In this document: positions 43,850 to 45,109 of the stretch, in pieces
Layout of the letters: every line of letters starts with the position of its first letter
Numbering within the stretch: the stretch's first letter is position 1
NCBI RefSeq assembly: GCF_028715765.1
Contig: NZ_JAQURE010000024.1
Span: 1 to 45,109, forward strand
Direction: 5' to 3'
DNA: 45,109 nt
Source: Rhodoferax sp.
GTDB lineage: Bacteria > Pseudomonadota > Gammaproteobacteria > Burkholderiales > Burkholderiaceae_C
Made by a program: the position numbers and the translations under genes
Notes under the pieces: model-generated
Seen by the model: the letters and a program-made list of their open reading frames with translations, nothing else
The model's database searches: none
What the model was told of the DNA's origin: nothing

Positions 43850-43872
43850 AAATTGATGGCATCATTCAATTT
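43850..43872. promoter_or_regulatory. Candidate LysR operator
   Basis: AAATTGATG-G-CATCATTCAATTT is an imperfect palindrome between the divergent pirin and LysR genes. TTGATGGCATCATTCAA fits a T-N11-A LysR box. It lies 24-46 bases before the LysR start. Confidence 0.5.
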
Positions 43873-43895
43873 ATTTGAAGCAAAGCGCCCACACC

Positions 43896-44831
43896 ATGCA
43901 AACTGCCAGCCAAGTCCTCACCCCTGATGCGTTGCAAATGCTGCAAACCATTGCCCGCACCGGCAGTTTTGCCGCTGCCGCGCGTGACCTGGGCATGGTG
44001 CCCAGCGCCCTGACCTACCGCGTGCGCCAGATGGAAGATGCGCTGGATGTGCTGCTGTTTGACCGCAGTGCCCGCCAGGCCAAACCCACCCCGGCCGGGC
44101 GGGAGCTGCTGCGCGAGAGCGAGCGCCTGCTGCAAGACCTGGAGGCCGTGGCCAACCGCGTCAAGCGCGTGGCCACCGGCTGGGAGCCGCAGTTCACCAT
44201 TGCCATCGACAGCATCATTGCCAAAGCCACCGTGATGGAGCTGTGCGACAGCTTTTTGGCCAGCCAGCCACCCACCCGCATTCGGCTGCGCGACGAAACC
44301 CTGTCAGGCACGCTGGAAGCCCTGACCAGCGGCCAGGCTGATTTGGCGCTGGGCGTGGCTGACCTGGTGTCCACCAGCACGCTGCAAGCGCTGCCGCTGG
44401 GCGATGTGCGCTTTGTCTACGCGGTGGCGCCGCACCACCCGCTGGCCAGCGCGCCCGAACCGTTGGCCGACGACCTGGTGCGCCAGCACCGCGCGGTGGC
44501 GGTGGCCGACACCATCAGCCGTGGCAACGGCGTCACCATTGGGCTGCTGGGCGGGCAAGACGTGTTGACCGTGGCCACCATGCAAGACAAGCTGGATGCC
44601 CAACTGCGTGGCCTGGGCTGTGGCTCGGTGCCCGAATGCATGGCCGGCCCCTACATCGACAGTGGCCGTCTGGTGGTGAAAACCACCCAGCAGCCAGCGC
44701 GCTCGGTGCGCGTCAACTACGCCTGGCGCGCCAGCAACCACGGCGCTGGCCGCGCCTTGCAGTGGTGGCTGGGTCAGCTGCAAAGCGCCACCACCCGCAG
44801 TGCGCTGCTGGAGCGGCACCGGGGCGTGTAA
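43896..44831 (+). CDS. LysR family transcriptional regulator
   Basis: 311 residues from the ATG at 43896 (a TTG 7 codons upstream is possible). Helix-turn-helix at residues 10-65: LTPDALQMLQTIARTGSFAAAARDLGMVPSALTYRVRQMEDALDVLLFDRS. The effector domain (about 90-300) has WEPQFTIAIDSII and LALGVADLVSTS. It probably controls the divergent pirin-flavodoxin pair, with its own repression at the shared operator. The inducer is unknown. Confidence 0.93.
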   Translation: MQTASQVLTPDALQMLQTIARTGSFAAAARDLGMVPSALTYRVRQMEDALDVLLFDRSARQAKPTPAGRELLRESERLLQDLEAVANRVKRVATGWEPQFTIAIDSIIAKATVMELCDSFLASQPPTRIRLRDETLSGTLEALTSGQADLALGVADLVSTSTLQALPLGDVRFVYAVAPHHPLASAPEPLADDLVRQHRAVAVADTISRGNGVTIGLLGGQDVLTVATMQDKLDAQLRGLGCGSVPECMAGPYIDSGRLVVKTTQQPARSVRVNYAWRASNHGAGRALQWWLGQLQSATTRSALLERHRGV

Positions 44832-44855
44832 AGTCGGTCACATTCACTGGAGTAA

Positions 44856-45109
<254 letters not shown>

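Overview
The window looks like a chromosomal segment of a Comamonadaceae bacterium (Burkholderiales, Rhodoferax/Acidovorax type). This rests on the order sodB, xseA, exbBD, lpxK, Trm112, kdsB, adk, on GC-rich codon use with heavy antisense shadow reading frames, and on a short dispersed repeat (TAGCTRCTYRCGC...GCTAGAGSC) that I associate with this family. No tRNA, rRNA, CRISPR array, integrase or complete transposase was seen.

Layout. 1-12.6 kb is core genome: a secreted Lys/Ala-rich peptide, DUF192, sodB, xseA, a small DnaA-box cluster, exbB-exbD-lpxK-Trm112-kdsB, adk, a fluoride channel pair (crcB + DUF190), a DMT exporter, and a GspE/PulE ATPase translationally coupled to a spermidine-synthase-like protein. 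12.6-17.9 kb is accessory: an AT-rich stretch with two secreted proteins sharing a SHOCT-like tail, then three toxin-antitoxin modules (Phd/PIN, AbrB/PIN, MqsRA). The last two sit between a displaced 3' end of tatD and the intact tatD, as if an island had integrated in that gene. 17.9-25 kb holds tatD, a LivK-type binding protein, a hemerythrin lacking two iron ligands, lolD-lolC overlapping a VapBC module, and a coniferyl-aldehyde-dehydrogenase-like gene. 24.8-28.2 kb is the thiamine ABC transporter thiB-thiP-thiQ under a TPP riboswitch. 28.2-28.9 kb is non-coding and built from palindromes, including two diverged inverted copies of a ~122-nt hairpin with compensatory base changes. A ParE-type TA module follows, then serS, ispH, fkpB, radC, an Smr protein and a group II truncated haemoglobin.

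34.9-42.2 kb is the most unusual part. Two hybrid histidine kinases and a LuxR-type response regulator are divergent from three PEP-CTERM (exosortase-substrate) genes. A ~96-bp promoter block with the perfect palindrome TGGTCTAAACAGACCA occurs upstream of the first gene (frameshifted) and again upstream of the second. The third gene is an uninterrupted fusion of a DUF1566-like PEP-CTERM protein to a complete type IV prepilin. Its predicted topology would let exosortase and prepilin peptidase each process one half of a single polyprotein. I consider this the best candidate for a previously undescribed system here.

42.4-45.1 kb holds a flavodoxin-type quinone reductase and a pirin, divergent from a LysR regulator, and the start of a renalase-like FAD oxidoreductase cut by the window edge.

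All functions are from reading translations and motifs; no database search was run.
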